Source: Treponema sp. UBA4326 (GTDB lineage Bacteria; Spirochaetota; Spirochaetia; Treponematales; Treponemataceae). From it: a stretch of 8,804 nt of DNA. The notes under the pieces were generated by a model. The model was given only the letters and a program-made list of their open reading frames with translations, was not told where the DNA came from and did not search any database. Position numbers and translations under genes: made by a program. Within the stretch, counting starts at the first letter, position 1, and every line of letters begins with the position of its first letter. Positions 1-5,975 of this stretch are shown in pieces. Where the stretch lies: assembly GCA_002393835.1 (NCBI GenBank), contig DGTW01000267.1, forward strand, positions 1 to 8,804. Reading direction: 5' to 3'.

Positions 1-177
1 GAGCATTTAAACTGGAATTTTGAGGTGTATGCATGGCATTTCAATGAGGAGCAGAAAAAAGTCCGCTTCAACTATTTTATGCACACAGTATTCATTGATG
101 ACCATACTTTCAGTTTTGAGGATTTAGTCCGCATGGAAGAGGACGGATTCTTTCCCCGCTACGAGATTACTTTTTAG
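1..177 (+). CDS. 3' end of an unrecognised protein (partial)
   Basis: The first reading frame is open from the left edge to a TAG at 175-177, giving 58 C-terminal residues (starting EHLNWNFEVYAWHF). The start lies outside the window. The segment is rich in aromatic and acidic residues, with no membrane segment and no motif I recognise. The next gene begins 47 nt downstream on the same strand with no hairpin terminator between, so the two may be cotranscribed. The codon choice and clean stop directly upstream of another ribosome binding site argue for a real gene end, but function cannot be given. Confidence 0.6.
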   Translation, partial: EHLNWNFEVYAWHFNEEQKKVRFNYFMHTVFIDDHTFSFEDLVRMEEDGFFPRYEITF

Positions 178-224
178 AAAACCACGACGACCGGCACAAA
201 AAAATTAGGAAATAGGTGTATTCT

Positions 225-1244
225 ATGATTATAGCAGCCATAAACGACATTAAACCTAACTCTTGGAAATCTTCATCTGATTTTTTATGCACCATCAGAT
301 TTGGAAATCTGCTTACTGATTCGGGAGATATTCTGCTTTGCCCCGTGTCCGAAAATTTTGTTCCAAGCAATCCGCTTGCACAGAGAATTCTTAGAAAAGA
401 TTCATACCTGAAAAAGATTTTTTCCAAGATACATGAGACCGGCTGGTATGGCAGTGAGCATGCCGCTTTTATTCCTTGCAAAAAATTGAAGTATAGAGGA
501 GTACTATTTGTTGCTGTTGATTTTTATTCAGAGGACAGAGCAAAAATTAATTCCAAAAGAATTGCCGAAGAGTTAGAGGTCGCTTCAAAGTTTGGATGTA
601 CAAGGCTTTCTAGCCCTGAAGATTTCTCATATTCTGGGGGCCATTATGAACGTGGATATGGGTATCTGTTCTACGATTTGCAAAATGTGCTTATAGAAAT
701 ACAGGCCGAAAACACAGAAATTAATTTTAATGTAGAATTTGTAATTCAAAGGACGTTTGACAACTTCAAAATACTGTGCTGGACACCTGAGTATTATGAT
801 TTTACAAGGGCATTCATGGAAAAACTTCCGTATTGTGCTGAAGTATTACCGTGGTACAGAAAAAGACTGAAAAAAATTCGTCATGCAAATACTCTTTCAA
901 AACGCACAGCAGGAATGGTAAAGAAAATTCTGACGGATGAAACTCTCTCTGAAAAGAAAATGACTTCGTTCTTAAAGCACTTGTGCAATCTTTTGGGAGA
1001 ATACGATGATTACGACCCATGTGGAGCTTGCAATGAAGGCTATGTCTTTTTTCTTCTAAAATTATGCGAAGAAATGCCATGGGGTTTTAAAAGACTGGAA
1101 AAACATTTTGCGTCTTATAAACCAGATTCTTTTGAATATTCGTTTAAAGAAAGATTTGAAGAAGTAAAGAAGAAGCTACTTGTCAGACTGTTTTATTCAG
1201 TCCAGCATGGGATAATAGACCAAAATGCTATAATTAAACCGTAA
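225..1244 (+). CDS. Unrecognised 339-residue protein with weak macro-domain-like N-terminus
   Basis: I start it at the ATG at 225 because AGGAAATAGG (207-216) lies about 8 nt upstream; an in-frame GTG at 216 would overlap that site. Residues about 20-135 have an order of strands and helices resembling a macro (ADP-ribose-binding) fold: GDILLCPV near 34-41, a long helix, then AAFIPCKKL leading into GVLFVAVDF (80-100), then a helix and GCTRLSSPE (124-132). The glycine-rich phosphate loop and the NAAN-type signature of true macro domains are not evident, so this is only a fold-level guess. The C-terminal half (about 195-339) is charged and predicted helical with a CGAC motif near residue 270. 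No signal peptide or membrane segment is visible, suggesting a cytoplasmic protein. It is followed after 23 nt by the LRR fragment. Function unknown. Confidence 0.75.
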   Translation: MIIAAINDIKPNSWKSSSDFLCTIRFGNLLTDSGDILLCPVSENFVPSNPLAQRILRKDSYLKKIFSKIHETGWYGSEHAAFIPCKKLKYRGVLFVAVDFYSEDRAKINSKRIAEELEVASKFGCTRLSSPEDFSYSGGHYERGYGYLFYDLQNVLIEIQAENTEINFNVEFVIQRTFDNFKILCWTPEYYDFTRAFMEKLPYCAEVLPWYRKRLKKIRHANTLSKRTAGMVKKILTDETLSEKKMTSFLKHLCNLLGEYDDYDPCGACNEGYVFFLLKLCEEMPWGFKRLEKHFASYKPDSFEYSFKERFEEVKKKLLVRLFYSVQHGIIDQNAIIKP

Positions 1245-1267
1245 CCCGTCATAAAGGAGGCACAATT

Positions 1268-1606
1268 ATGATTTCAAATCCAGACTTCATTATCAAATCC
1301 GTAAAATGCAAATCCGGCAAAACAAAGAATGTTCTCCGCCGCTACAAGGGCAGCGAAAGTGTGGTCATGATTCCAGACGGCGTGGGAAAAATCGACGACT
1401 TTGTTTTTGCAGACGACATAGAACCGAACGATACGATTACAAAAATCGTTATCCCGGACTCAGTTACGGAAATTTCGGCCTATGCTTTTGCCTGGTGTAA
1501 GGCTCTGAAAGAAATGTTCGTGTCATTTTATCTGAAAATGATTCTAATATTCCTGCAACTGCTCTTGATTTCAGTAATTTATCCCAAAACAAAGCTGAAA
1601 GCTTAA
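1268..1606 (+). pseudogene. Truncated BspA-type leucine-rich-repeat gene fused to foreign 3' sequence
   Basis: The ATG at 1268 follows a perfect AGGAGG (1256-1261) with 6 to 7 nt spacing. Residues 1-85 are typical of BspA/LRR_5 repeat proteins: VVMIPDGVGKIDDFVFADD and then KIVIPDSVTEISAYAFAWC, each an 'IPdgV..I...AF' unit. In host-associated bacteria such proteins are often surface or adhesin-like, but no signal peptide is visible here. After CKALKE (near 1515) the repeat pattern stops abruptly and the frame continues for about 30 hydrophobic residues that look like out-of-frame reading of the AT-rich segment that follows. The protein normally would continue with further LRR units, so I read this as a gene cut off by recombination. 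Cotranscription with the preceding gene is possible given the 23-nt gap. Confidence 0.6.
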
Positions 1607-1875
1607 AGAATATTACAACTCTTGAAACTTATTTTAATCAAAGTCAAAAAAATATTAGTTTACCAGGTAGTGGAAGTCGAATTTTTTATTTTGGAAATAA
1701 TTATAAAACTAATATGGATCATGATTTAATGGATGATTCATCTATTTATGCAGCATCTATTAGTACTTATGAAGAAATTGGTAATGAATTAATAAATTCT
1801 ACAGGAAAGGATGTAGATACTTTGCTTATGCAAAATAAGGCAAGTTATTTTGAAAATGCCACACGAATCCAGTAA
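1513..1875 (+). pseudogene. 3' remnant of an AT-rich foreign gene
   Basis: In the frame shifted relative to the LRR start, codons are open from a TAA at 1498-1500 to the TAA at 1873-1875, about 120 residues, with no start codon until internal ATGs. The composition changes sharply: by hand count 42 of 180 bases (23 %) are G or C in 1621-1800, against roughly half in the fumarase gene. Codons are almost all A/T-ending (AAT, AAA, GAT, TTA), which is what a real coding sequence from an AT-rich source looks like. The product is Asn/Ser/Thr rich (for example LPGSGSRIFYFGNNYKTN). I do not recognise the family. It is followed directly by the terminator at 1892. It is either the tail of a recombined gene or an assembly junction. 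Confidence 0.55.
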
Positions 1876-1891
1876 ACCCAGTAAGTAACCC

Positions 1892-1925
1892 AAAAGGCAC
1901 GGCACCCACCGTGCTTTTTTTATTT
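1892..1925. terminator. Intrinsic terminator, probably bidirectional
   Basis: GCACGG (1897-1902) pairs with CCGTGC (1909-1914) around the loop CACCCA. A G.T pair and an A/T run (AAAA at 1892-1895 with T at 1916-1919) extend the stem, and a seven-T run follows at 1915-1921. It lies between the converging stops at 1875 (plus) and 1927 (minus), so it likely serves both directions, more strongly the plus strand. Confidence 0.85.
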
Positions 1926-1926
1926 G

Positions 1927-2144
1927 TTAGGCAATCTCCGCAATCGGTTTATACATAAAAATGCAGTTTTGGCTGTAGTCGCTTTGCCACTCTTCATTCA
2001 ATTTATCGTTGTAGCTGAATAAGTGAGTCCTTCGGCATCGTGAAATGCATTAAAACGCTTTATACAAAATTCATTTCCATTATCTATGAGACGCTCACAA
2101 TCAAACAATAGTGAATCCGCACTGAACTGTGGAAATGCAGCCAT
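1927..2144 (-). pseudogene. Small unrecognised gene, apparently frameshifted
   Basis: An ATG at 2144 starts 2 nt after the stop of the upstream minus-strand gene, an arrangement typical of translational coupling. The first frame gives 48 residues (MAAFPQFSADSLLFDCERLI and onward) and ends at a TGA at 1998-2000. From about GLTYS (near 2020) a neighbouring frame continues with protein-like sequence (SYNDKLNEEWQSDYSQNCIF, ending KPIAEIA) to a TAA at 1927-1929, right before the terminator. The combined 218 nt is one base short of a whole number of codons, so a one-base deletion, a sequencing error or, less likely, programmed frameshifting explains it. The intact product would be about 72 residues, acidic and cytoplasmic. 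Family not recognised. Confidence 0.5.
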
Positions 2145-2146
2145 CT

Positions 2147-2341
2147 CTATTTCCCAGTTCCGAATTTGAGCGAATAATTGCTGATTATCTCAGGAACGAT
2201 TTTGGCAAATGCCTCATCAAATTTTGCGGAATCATTTTTCGTGAACAACGGTTTTACAAGAGGTTTTGCATTCATAATGTCTTCATAAACCTTCTTGCCC
2301 CATTTTCCACTTAAAACAAAACATTCTGGCTTTGAATTCAT
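2147..2341 (-). CDS. Small unrecognised protein (64 residues)
   Basis: The start is the ATG at 2341, preceded by a perfect AGGAGG (plus coordinates 2347-2352) at 5 nt; the longer frame reaching back to 2443 has no such site and would read through the promoter. The product begins MNSKPECFVLSGKWGKKVYE and ends SNYSLKFGTGK, is lysine rich, and has no signal peptide or membrane segment. A good sigma-70-like promoter lies upstream at 2369-2397, and the next small gene starts 2 nt after its stop, so they form a two-gene unit. Such compact pairs of tiny genes can be toxin-antitoxin-like or a split single gene, but nothing here identifies the family. Confidence 0.65.
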   Translation of the reverse strand: MNSKPECFVLSGKWGKKVYEDIMNAKPLVKPLFTKNDSAKFDEAFAKIVPEIISNYSLKFGTGK

Positions 2342-2368
2342 AAAAACCTCCTCGCAATTGCTAATTAA

Positions 2369-2397
2369 AAGATAATTACAAACAAGTGAAAAGTCAA
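2369..2397 (-). promoter_or_regulatory. Promoter of the small minus-strand gene pair
   Basis: On the minus strand TTGACT (2397-2392) is a near-consensus -35 box, followed after exactly 17 nt by TATCTT (2374-2369), a four-of-six -10 box. The predicted transcript would begin near 2362 and carry the AGGAGG site and ATG at 2341. Confidence 0.55.
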
Positions 2398-2445
2398 GCA
2401 AACATATTACATCTAAAAAATCAGATAGAGAAATTATTGTCATTC

Positions 2446-2454
2446 TGATATAAT
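2446..2454 (+). promoter_or_regulatory. Extended -10 promoter at the fumarase start
   Basis: TGATATAAT matches the extended -10 consensus TGnTATAAT exactly. No convincing -35 box lies 16-18 nt upstream, which extended -10 promoters can do without. The last base of the box is 6 nt before the ATG at 2461, so transcription would start at or next to the start codon, giving a leaderless message. No Shine-Dalgarno sequence is present before the ATG, which fits. Confidence 0.55.
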
Positions 2455-2460
2455 TTTTTC

Positions 2461-4077
2461 ATGCAAGAAACAGAGAATTCACTAAAAGATTTTGATTTTA
2501 TCCCCAACGAAAGAAGCCTTTCAAAAACTGCGGAGCTAGCATTCAGCCGGCTCTCATTCACTTTTACGCACGAACATCTTTCTTCTATAATCAAGGCGGC
2601 TCTCTCTCCCCAGGCGAGCGACAATGACCGCTATGTTCTCTCATGTATGCTTAAAAATGCAGAGGTCGCCTCAAAGGGGCTTTACCCCCTCTGTCAGGAC
2701 ACTGGAATCGCAAATGTTTTCGGCTGGAAAAAAGGCAGTTTTTCGACCTGCAATTTATATGAAGAAATCACCAGCGGAGTCAGAAAAGTTTACGACGAAA
2801 GGAAGCTGCGTTTTTCGACCACAGTTCCGACTTCTTTTTATGAGGAAAAAGATCCGAAAAACAATCTTCCGGCACAGATTTCAATTTTTGACTCAGAGGC
2901 AGCCCTGGCTCCTTCTCCTTCTTTCGTGAAGGACGCCCCGGAGAACTCCTTGAGCTTTATTTTCTGCGCAAAAGGTGGCGGCTCCTCAAACAAGACCAGC
3001 TTCATTCAGGGAACTAAGGCTTACCTCACAAAGGAACGATTTTCCGCCCTTATGAAGGAAGAGCTTTCCCACTTCGGAACCAGCGCATGCCCTCCATACA
3101 CAATCGCAATCGTTGCCGGTGGCCTGAGTCCTGAGCAGAATCTTCTTGCATTAAAGCTTGCCTCTATGGGCGCCTACGACACGATGACATACGAGCCGAA
3201 CGAGTTGGGCTTCCGGGACAGGGAGCTTGAGGAGCTTGCGATGTGCATTGCATCTGAATCTGGCTACGGAGCCCAGTTCGGGGGAAAGATTTTCGCTTTG
3301 AGTGCGGTCGTAGTCCGTCTTCCCCGCCACGGAGCCAGCTGTCCGATTTCCTTCGGAGTCTCATGCTCGGCTCACAGGAACTTAAAGGCAATCCTTACAA
3401 AAGATGGCCTTTACCTCGAAAAAACTGTTGAAAAACCAGGCGAGCTTAAAGGATTCTCCCAGGCAGTTGAATTTGCAAAAAAGGCTGAGGCAAAAGAAGG
3501 CTCAGAAAACAAGGCCTCTCCAAAGAATGAAAAGACCATCACAAGCACAGGCGACATGAAGGAAGTGCTTTCTGAACTTGGGAAGGCAAAACCCGGAGAC
3601 AGGATTATTCTCTCGGGCAAGATTCTCGTCGCCCGGGATGCGGCCCACGCCCGCTGGCAAAAGCTCATTGACAAGGGCGAAAGCCTGCCTGAATACTGCC
3701 TGCGCTACCCCATTTGCTACGCAGGTCCTGCCAGAACCCCGGACGGGAAAGTCATAGGAAGTTTTGGCCCAACCACGGCCGGAAGAATGGATGTTTATGC
3801 AGAAAGCTTAATGAGCCGGGGGGCAGCCCTTGTAACTCTTGCAAAGGGAAACAGAAGCAAAAACTGGACCGACTCATGCAAAAAATACGGGGCTTTTTAC
3901 CTGGGAACTCCAGGCGGAATCGCAGCCCTGATTGCAAGCGAATATATAGTCAGCCAGGAAATCCTTGATTACGAGGACTTGGGAATGGAGGCAGTGCGTC
4001 TCGTCGAGGTCAAAAACCTACCCTGTTTTGTAATCACGAACAAGGACGGAGAGGATTTTTATGAAAACCTTCGATAA
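2461..4077 (+). CDS. fumA: Class I (iron-sulfur) fumarate hydratase
   Basis: Interconverts fumarate and malate in the cytoplasm; this is the oxygen-sensitive, single-chain [4Fe-4S] type (FumA/FumB of E. coli, 548 residues; here 538). The N-terminal domain (about 15-315) carries the three expected cluster cysteines: C78 in LCQDTG, C210 in TSACPPY and C302 in GVSCSAHRN, along with AKGGGSSNKT and LPRHGASCP. A charged linker (about 335-365) leads to the C-terminal beta domain (about 366-538) with RDAAHARW, CYAGPARTPDG, GPTTAGRMD and LAKGNRS, all close to the E. coli protein. The ATG at 2461 lacks a Shine-Dalgarno site but abuts an extended -10 box, suggesting leaderless translation. The 3' end overlaps the Hpt gene by 17 nt. 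GC content is clearly above that of the left-hand genes. Family identity is secure; the symbol is by analogy. Confidence 0.95.
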   Translation: MQETENSLKDFDFIPNERSLSKTAELAFSRLSFTFTHEHLSSIIKAALSPQASDNDRYVLSCMLKNAEVASKGLYPLCQDTGIANVFGWKKGSFSTCNLYEEITSGVRKVYDERKLRFSTTVPTSFYEEKDPKNNLPAQISIFDSEAALAPSPSFVKDAPENSLSFIFCAKGGGSSNKTSFIQGTKAYLTKERFSALMKEELSHFGTSACPPYTIAIVAGGLSPEQNLLALKLASMGAYDTMTYEPNELGFRDRELEELAMCIASESGYGAQFGGKIFALSAVVVRLPRHGASCPISFGVSCSAHRNLKAILTKDGLYLEKTVEKPGELKGFSQAVEFAKKAEAKEGSENKASPKNEKTITSTGDMKEVLSELGKAKPGDRIILSGKILVARDAAHARWQKLIDKGESLPEYCLRYPICYAGPARTPDGKVIGSFGPTTAGRMDVYAESLMSRGAALVTLAKGNRSKNWTDSCKKYGAFYLGTPGGIAALIASEYIVSQEILDYEDLGMEAVRLVEVKNLPCFVITNKDGEDFYENLR

Positions 4078-4390
4078 AGAAGCTGCCCTTGAGCTTCTGG
4101 ATAAGGACGAGGAACTGCTTTCGATTCTCATCGATTCTTTTTTGAACGAGACTAAATTTGAAAAAGCGGTCCTTGAAAAGCTTATCGCTCAGGGAAAGAC
4201 AAAAGAGGCGGCAAGCTACGTTCACGCCACAAAGGGAGCCGCCCGCCAGCTCTGCATGGAAAAACTTCAGTCAAGCGGACAGGCCCTTGAAGATGTCCTC
4301 CGGGGAAAGTCCGTCGGCGACATTCCTACACTGATAGAAAAGATGTTCTCGGATTATGAGGAAGCCCTTCTGGAAATTCAAAAGGCCTGA
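4061..4390 (+). CDS. Stand-alone Hpt (histidine phosphotransfer) protein
   Basis: A 109-residue all-helical protein matching the Hpt domain end to end. It opens with FDKEAALELLDKDEELLSIL, like the first helices of many Hpt domains, and has the phospho-acceptor signature HATKGAA with H55 as the predicted phosphorylated histidine (family pattern HxxKG). Hpt proteins relay phosphate between response-regulator receiver domains in multistep phosphorelays. No kinase or receiver domain is attached, so its partners must be encoded elsewhere. The ATG at 4061 lies inside the end of fumA (17-nt overlap), with GGAGAGG about 6 nt upstream, so translation is probably coupled to fumarase. The fumarase link is unusual and may be regulatory or merely positional. 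No clear terminator separates it from the convergent TatD gene, whose stop is 8 nt away. Confidence 0.88.
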   Translation: MKTFDKEAALELLDKDEELLSILIDSFLNETKFEKAVLEKLIAQGKTKEAASYVHATKGAARQLCMEKLQSSGQALEDVLRGKSVGDIPTLIEKMFSDYEEALLEIQKA

Positions 4391-4398
4391 TAAAGAAT

Positions 4399-5448
4399 TC
4401 AAGATTGAAAATATGCCCGCATGAAATTTTCTAAAATGGATTCAGTCATTTCTTCAAGGCTGATTTTGCGTAATTCACAGGCTCTCTGGTAGACTGTTTT
4501 GATGTCGCCGGGGAGCGTTTCTTTTTCACCTTTAAGTGTCTGATATGGGGCATCGGTCTCGAACAAAAGATTTTGAAGGGGAAGTTTCCGGACGCACTCT
4601 ATCGCGGATTTTTTTCCGTTGAGAATTGGCTTTCCGAAGGAGAAGAAGGCATTGATTCCGTGTTTTTTTAGGGACTCTGCCTCACGAAAGGTTCCCGGAA
4701 AGGAATGAAAAATTACTGAAGGAAGTTTTTTTAATTCCCCTGAATATGAAAAGATTTTTTCAATTGATTTTCGAAGATGAAGAAGCAGAGGGACTCCATA
4801 TTTTTGGGCAAGGCGAAGCTGCTCCTTGAAGACGATTTCCTGTTCAGTGGTAGTCGCCTTGAATTCTGGGGTGAAGAAATCAAAGCCGCACTCACCTATT
4901 GCAATTATTTTTTTTTCACTGAGAAGGCTTTCGAGGTAAGAAAGGTCCATGGGGAAATCATTTTTAAGATAGGATGATGTTACGATTTGCGGATGTATGC
5001 CGTAAGAAGCGTATGCGGTAGGTAGCGAGCGACCCGCAGGGGCAAAACTTGCGAGGCAAGTTTTGAGCGAGTCTCGCCAAAATCTATGATTTTGGCACGG
5101 TAATGCTTCTGCGGTAGGTAGCGAGCGACCCGCAGGGGCAAAAACTGTGAGACAGTTTTTGAGCGAGTCTCGGCAAAATCTATGATTTTGACGCGGAAAT
5201 GCTTTTTCGGTAGGGATAGTAGCACCGCCGCAGGCATTCCGTAGCGAAGCGGAGGAATGGAGCGAATAGCGGAAGTGCGGATAGCCCGACGGGCAAGACG
5301 GCTGAAAGACGGCTTGCCCGTACCGCCCGAATGATTCGAATTCTTCTTTTGAATGGCAGGAGGTCACGCAGAAATATTGTTCGTTTTTGTCAAAAAAAGG
5401 CTCTTTTGCGTAAAAAAGATGAATATGGGCGTCGCAATAGCTTGTCAA
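4399..5448 (-). CDS. TatD-family metal-dependent hydrolase with in-frame repeat insertion
   Basis: TatD proteins are cytoplasmic TIM-barrel metallohydrolases, several with DNase activity. All expected metal ligands are present: H8 and H10 (DAHIH), E186 (IGECGFDFF), H224 (LLLHLRK), H248 (VIFHSF) and D299 (FETDAPY). GIHP (150-153) is also typical. The family is about 250-265 residues; this one is 349 because roughly residues 45-147, between the first barrel segment and GIHP, are repeat-encoded. Two 32-residue units lie at about 81-145 and share QNHRF, RDSLK and FAPAGRSLPTA; a different repeat-derived peptide lies at 50-79. The start is a TTG at 5448: GGAG lies 5 nt upstream on the minus strand and no nearby ATG fits before DAHIH. 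The reading frame is intact, so the protein may still be functional, with the insertion as a surface loop. It converges on the Hpt gene. Confidence 0.85.
   Translation of the reverse strand: MTSYCDAHIHLFYAKEPFFDKNEQYFCVTSCHSKEEFESFGRYGQAVFQPSCPSGYPHFRYSLHSSASLRNACGGATIPTEKAFPRQNHRFCRDSLKNCLTVFAPAGRSLPTAEALPCQNHRFWRDSLKTCLASFAPAGRSLPTAYASYGIHPQIVTSSYLKNDFPMDLSYLESLLSEKKIIAIGECGFDFFTPEFKATTTEQEIVFKEQLRLAQKYGVPLLLHLRKSIEKIFSYSGELKKLPSVIFHSFPGTFREAESLKKHGINAFFSFGKPILNGKKSAIECVRKLPLQNLLFETDAPYQTLKGEKETLPGDIKTVYQRACELRKISLEEMTESILENFMRAYFQS
5015..5206 (-). repeat. Two tandem 96-bp palindromic units inside the TatD gene
   Basis: Units 5015-5110 and 5111-5206 both begin GCGGTAGGTAGCGAGCGACC and are nearly identical. 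Each holds two hairpins. The first, at 5043-5065 and 5139-5161, has a 10-bp stem closed by a GAG triloop. The second is CAAAATC-TAT-GATTTTG, 9 bp long in unit one once flanking GC and C/G pairs are counted. The period of 96 is a multiple of three, so both units are read as 32 codons in the TatD frame. A decayed third unit (CGGTAGG, CCGCAGG) may start at 5207. Confidence 0.9.
5235..5321 (-). repeat. Second type of palindromic sequence inside the TatD gene
   Basis: CATTCC (5235-5240) pairs with GGAATG (5254-5259) around GTAGCGAAGCGGA. Further on, ACGGGCAAG (5289-5297) pairs perfectly with CTTGCCCGT (5313-5321), a 9-bp stem with a 15-nt loop that itself contains ACGGC twice. The stretch is open in the TatD frame and encodes a low-complexity peptide (YPHFRYSLHSSASLRNA) foreign to the family, so it is a second inserted repeat type next to the 96-bp units. 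Confidence 0.65.
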
Positions 5449-5520
5449 AATTTCTCCAAATCCTTAGAATTTAATAGAATTTCAAAAAATTGCTAAAATT
5501 ATTTTTTAGTATACCGAAAA

Positions 5521-5549
5521 TATAATTGTAGTGCATCGCTTTCGCGGTG
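5521..5549 (+). promoter_or_regulatory. Probable -10 box and 5' hairpin of the 72-residue gene
   Basis: TATAAT at 5521-5526 is a consensus -10 box; no good -35 box was found at normal spacing. The predicted start near 5533 coincides with a hairpin, CATCGC (5534-5539) with GCGGTG (5544-5549) around TTTC. The resulting leader to the ATG at 5639 is about 105 nt; apart from this hairpin I see no known riboswitch pattern in it. Confidence 0.35.
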
Positions 5550-5638
5550 TAATTTTGAAAAGTTTAATTAAAGCTGGCGTTCGGATAACTGAAGTTTCTG
5601 AACACTGCTTTTGTCCAATTTTGGGCTGGGAGATTACT

Positions 5639-5857
5639 ATGGGAACATACACACTTAAAAGCATTGGAAGCAATTCAGATTACATGACTGTCGTTCGCGA
5701 AATGGATGACGGCTATGTCGTTCGCATCGTGAGGGACAAAGACGGCTATGACGATGTAACTACCGACTACATCTCAAAGGCACTTTTTGAGAGCTGCGTA
5801 AGAACCGGCTACCTCACAAAAGTTTCTGAAACTGAAAAAATAGCGGCAAACGCTTAG
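5639..5857 (+). CDS. Small unrecognised protein (72 residues)
   Basis: I choose the ATG at 5639 because GGGAG lies 6 nt upstream (5628-5632). The frame stays open back to a GTG at 5531, but that would sit only 5 nt after a TATAAT box. The product (MGTYTLKSIGSNSDYMTVVR and onward) is acidic, with alternating hydrophobic residues suggesting a small beta-sheet followed by a helix (ISKALFESCVRTGYL). No cysteine pair, membrane segment or signal peptide. It is transcribed divergently from TatD, with about 190 nt between the start codons. The sequence downstream of its stop forms hairpins (5860-5879, 5875-5975). I do not recognise the family. Confidence 0.65.
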   Translation: MGTYTLKSIGSNSDYMTVVREMDDGYVVRIVRDKDGYDDVTTDYISKALFESCVRTGYLTKVSETEKIAANA

Positions 5858-5859
5858 GA

Positions 5860-5975
5860 TTTTTGTAATAATACAAAAAAAAGGCTGGCTCCCGTCGGAA
5901 ACCTGTCCCGAACATCGCAGTGAACAAGTTCAGGCGAGTTCGTGCCAGAACTCCGACTCCGCCAGCCTTTTTTTT
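5860..5975 (+). terminator. Overlapping AT hairpin and long inverted repeat after the 72-residue gene
   Basis: Three bases after the stop, TTTTTGTA (5860-5867) pairs perfectly with TACAAAAA (5872-5879). Overlapping it, the 15-nt arm AAAAAAAAGGCTGGC (5875-5889) is the exact reverse complement of GCCAGCCTTTTTTTT (5961-5975), with TCGGA (5895-5899) also matching TCCGA (5952-5956) inside. Read on the plus strand the long stem ends in eight T, like a terminator with an unusually long loop. The same A-run is used by both structures, so they exclude each other. Confidence 0.45.

Noticed and set aside
216..224. GTG start at 216 for the 339-residue gene
   Set aside because: It overlaps the AGGAAATAGG ribosome binding site of the ATG at 225.
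2342..2443. N-terminal extension of the 64-residue minus-strand protein with a hydrophobic stretch
   Set aside because: It would read through the promoter; the perfect AGGAGG points to the ATG at 2341.
4378..4400. Terminator between the Hpt and TatD genes
   Set aside because: AGGCCT is a short palindrome, but there is no stem with a T run in the 8-nt gap or nearby.
5015..5206. CRISPR array
   Set aside because: The repeats are directly tandem with no spacers and only two clear copies, inside a gene.
4980..5237. Alternative minus-strand frame through the TatD repeats
   Set aside because: It is a shadow of the repeat units in another frame; the TatD frame has flanking family motifs on both sides.
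5531..5638. Upstream extension of the 72-residue gene from a GTG at 5531
   Set aside because: The GTG is 5 nt after a TATAAT box and lacks a ribosome binding site, while the ATG at 5639 has GGGAG at good spacing.
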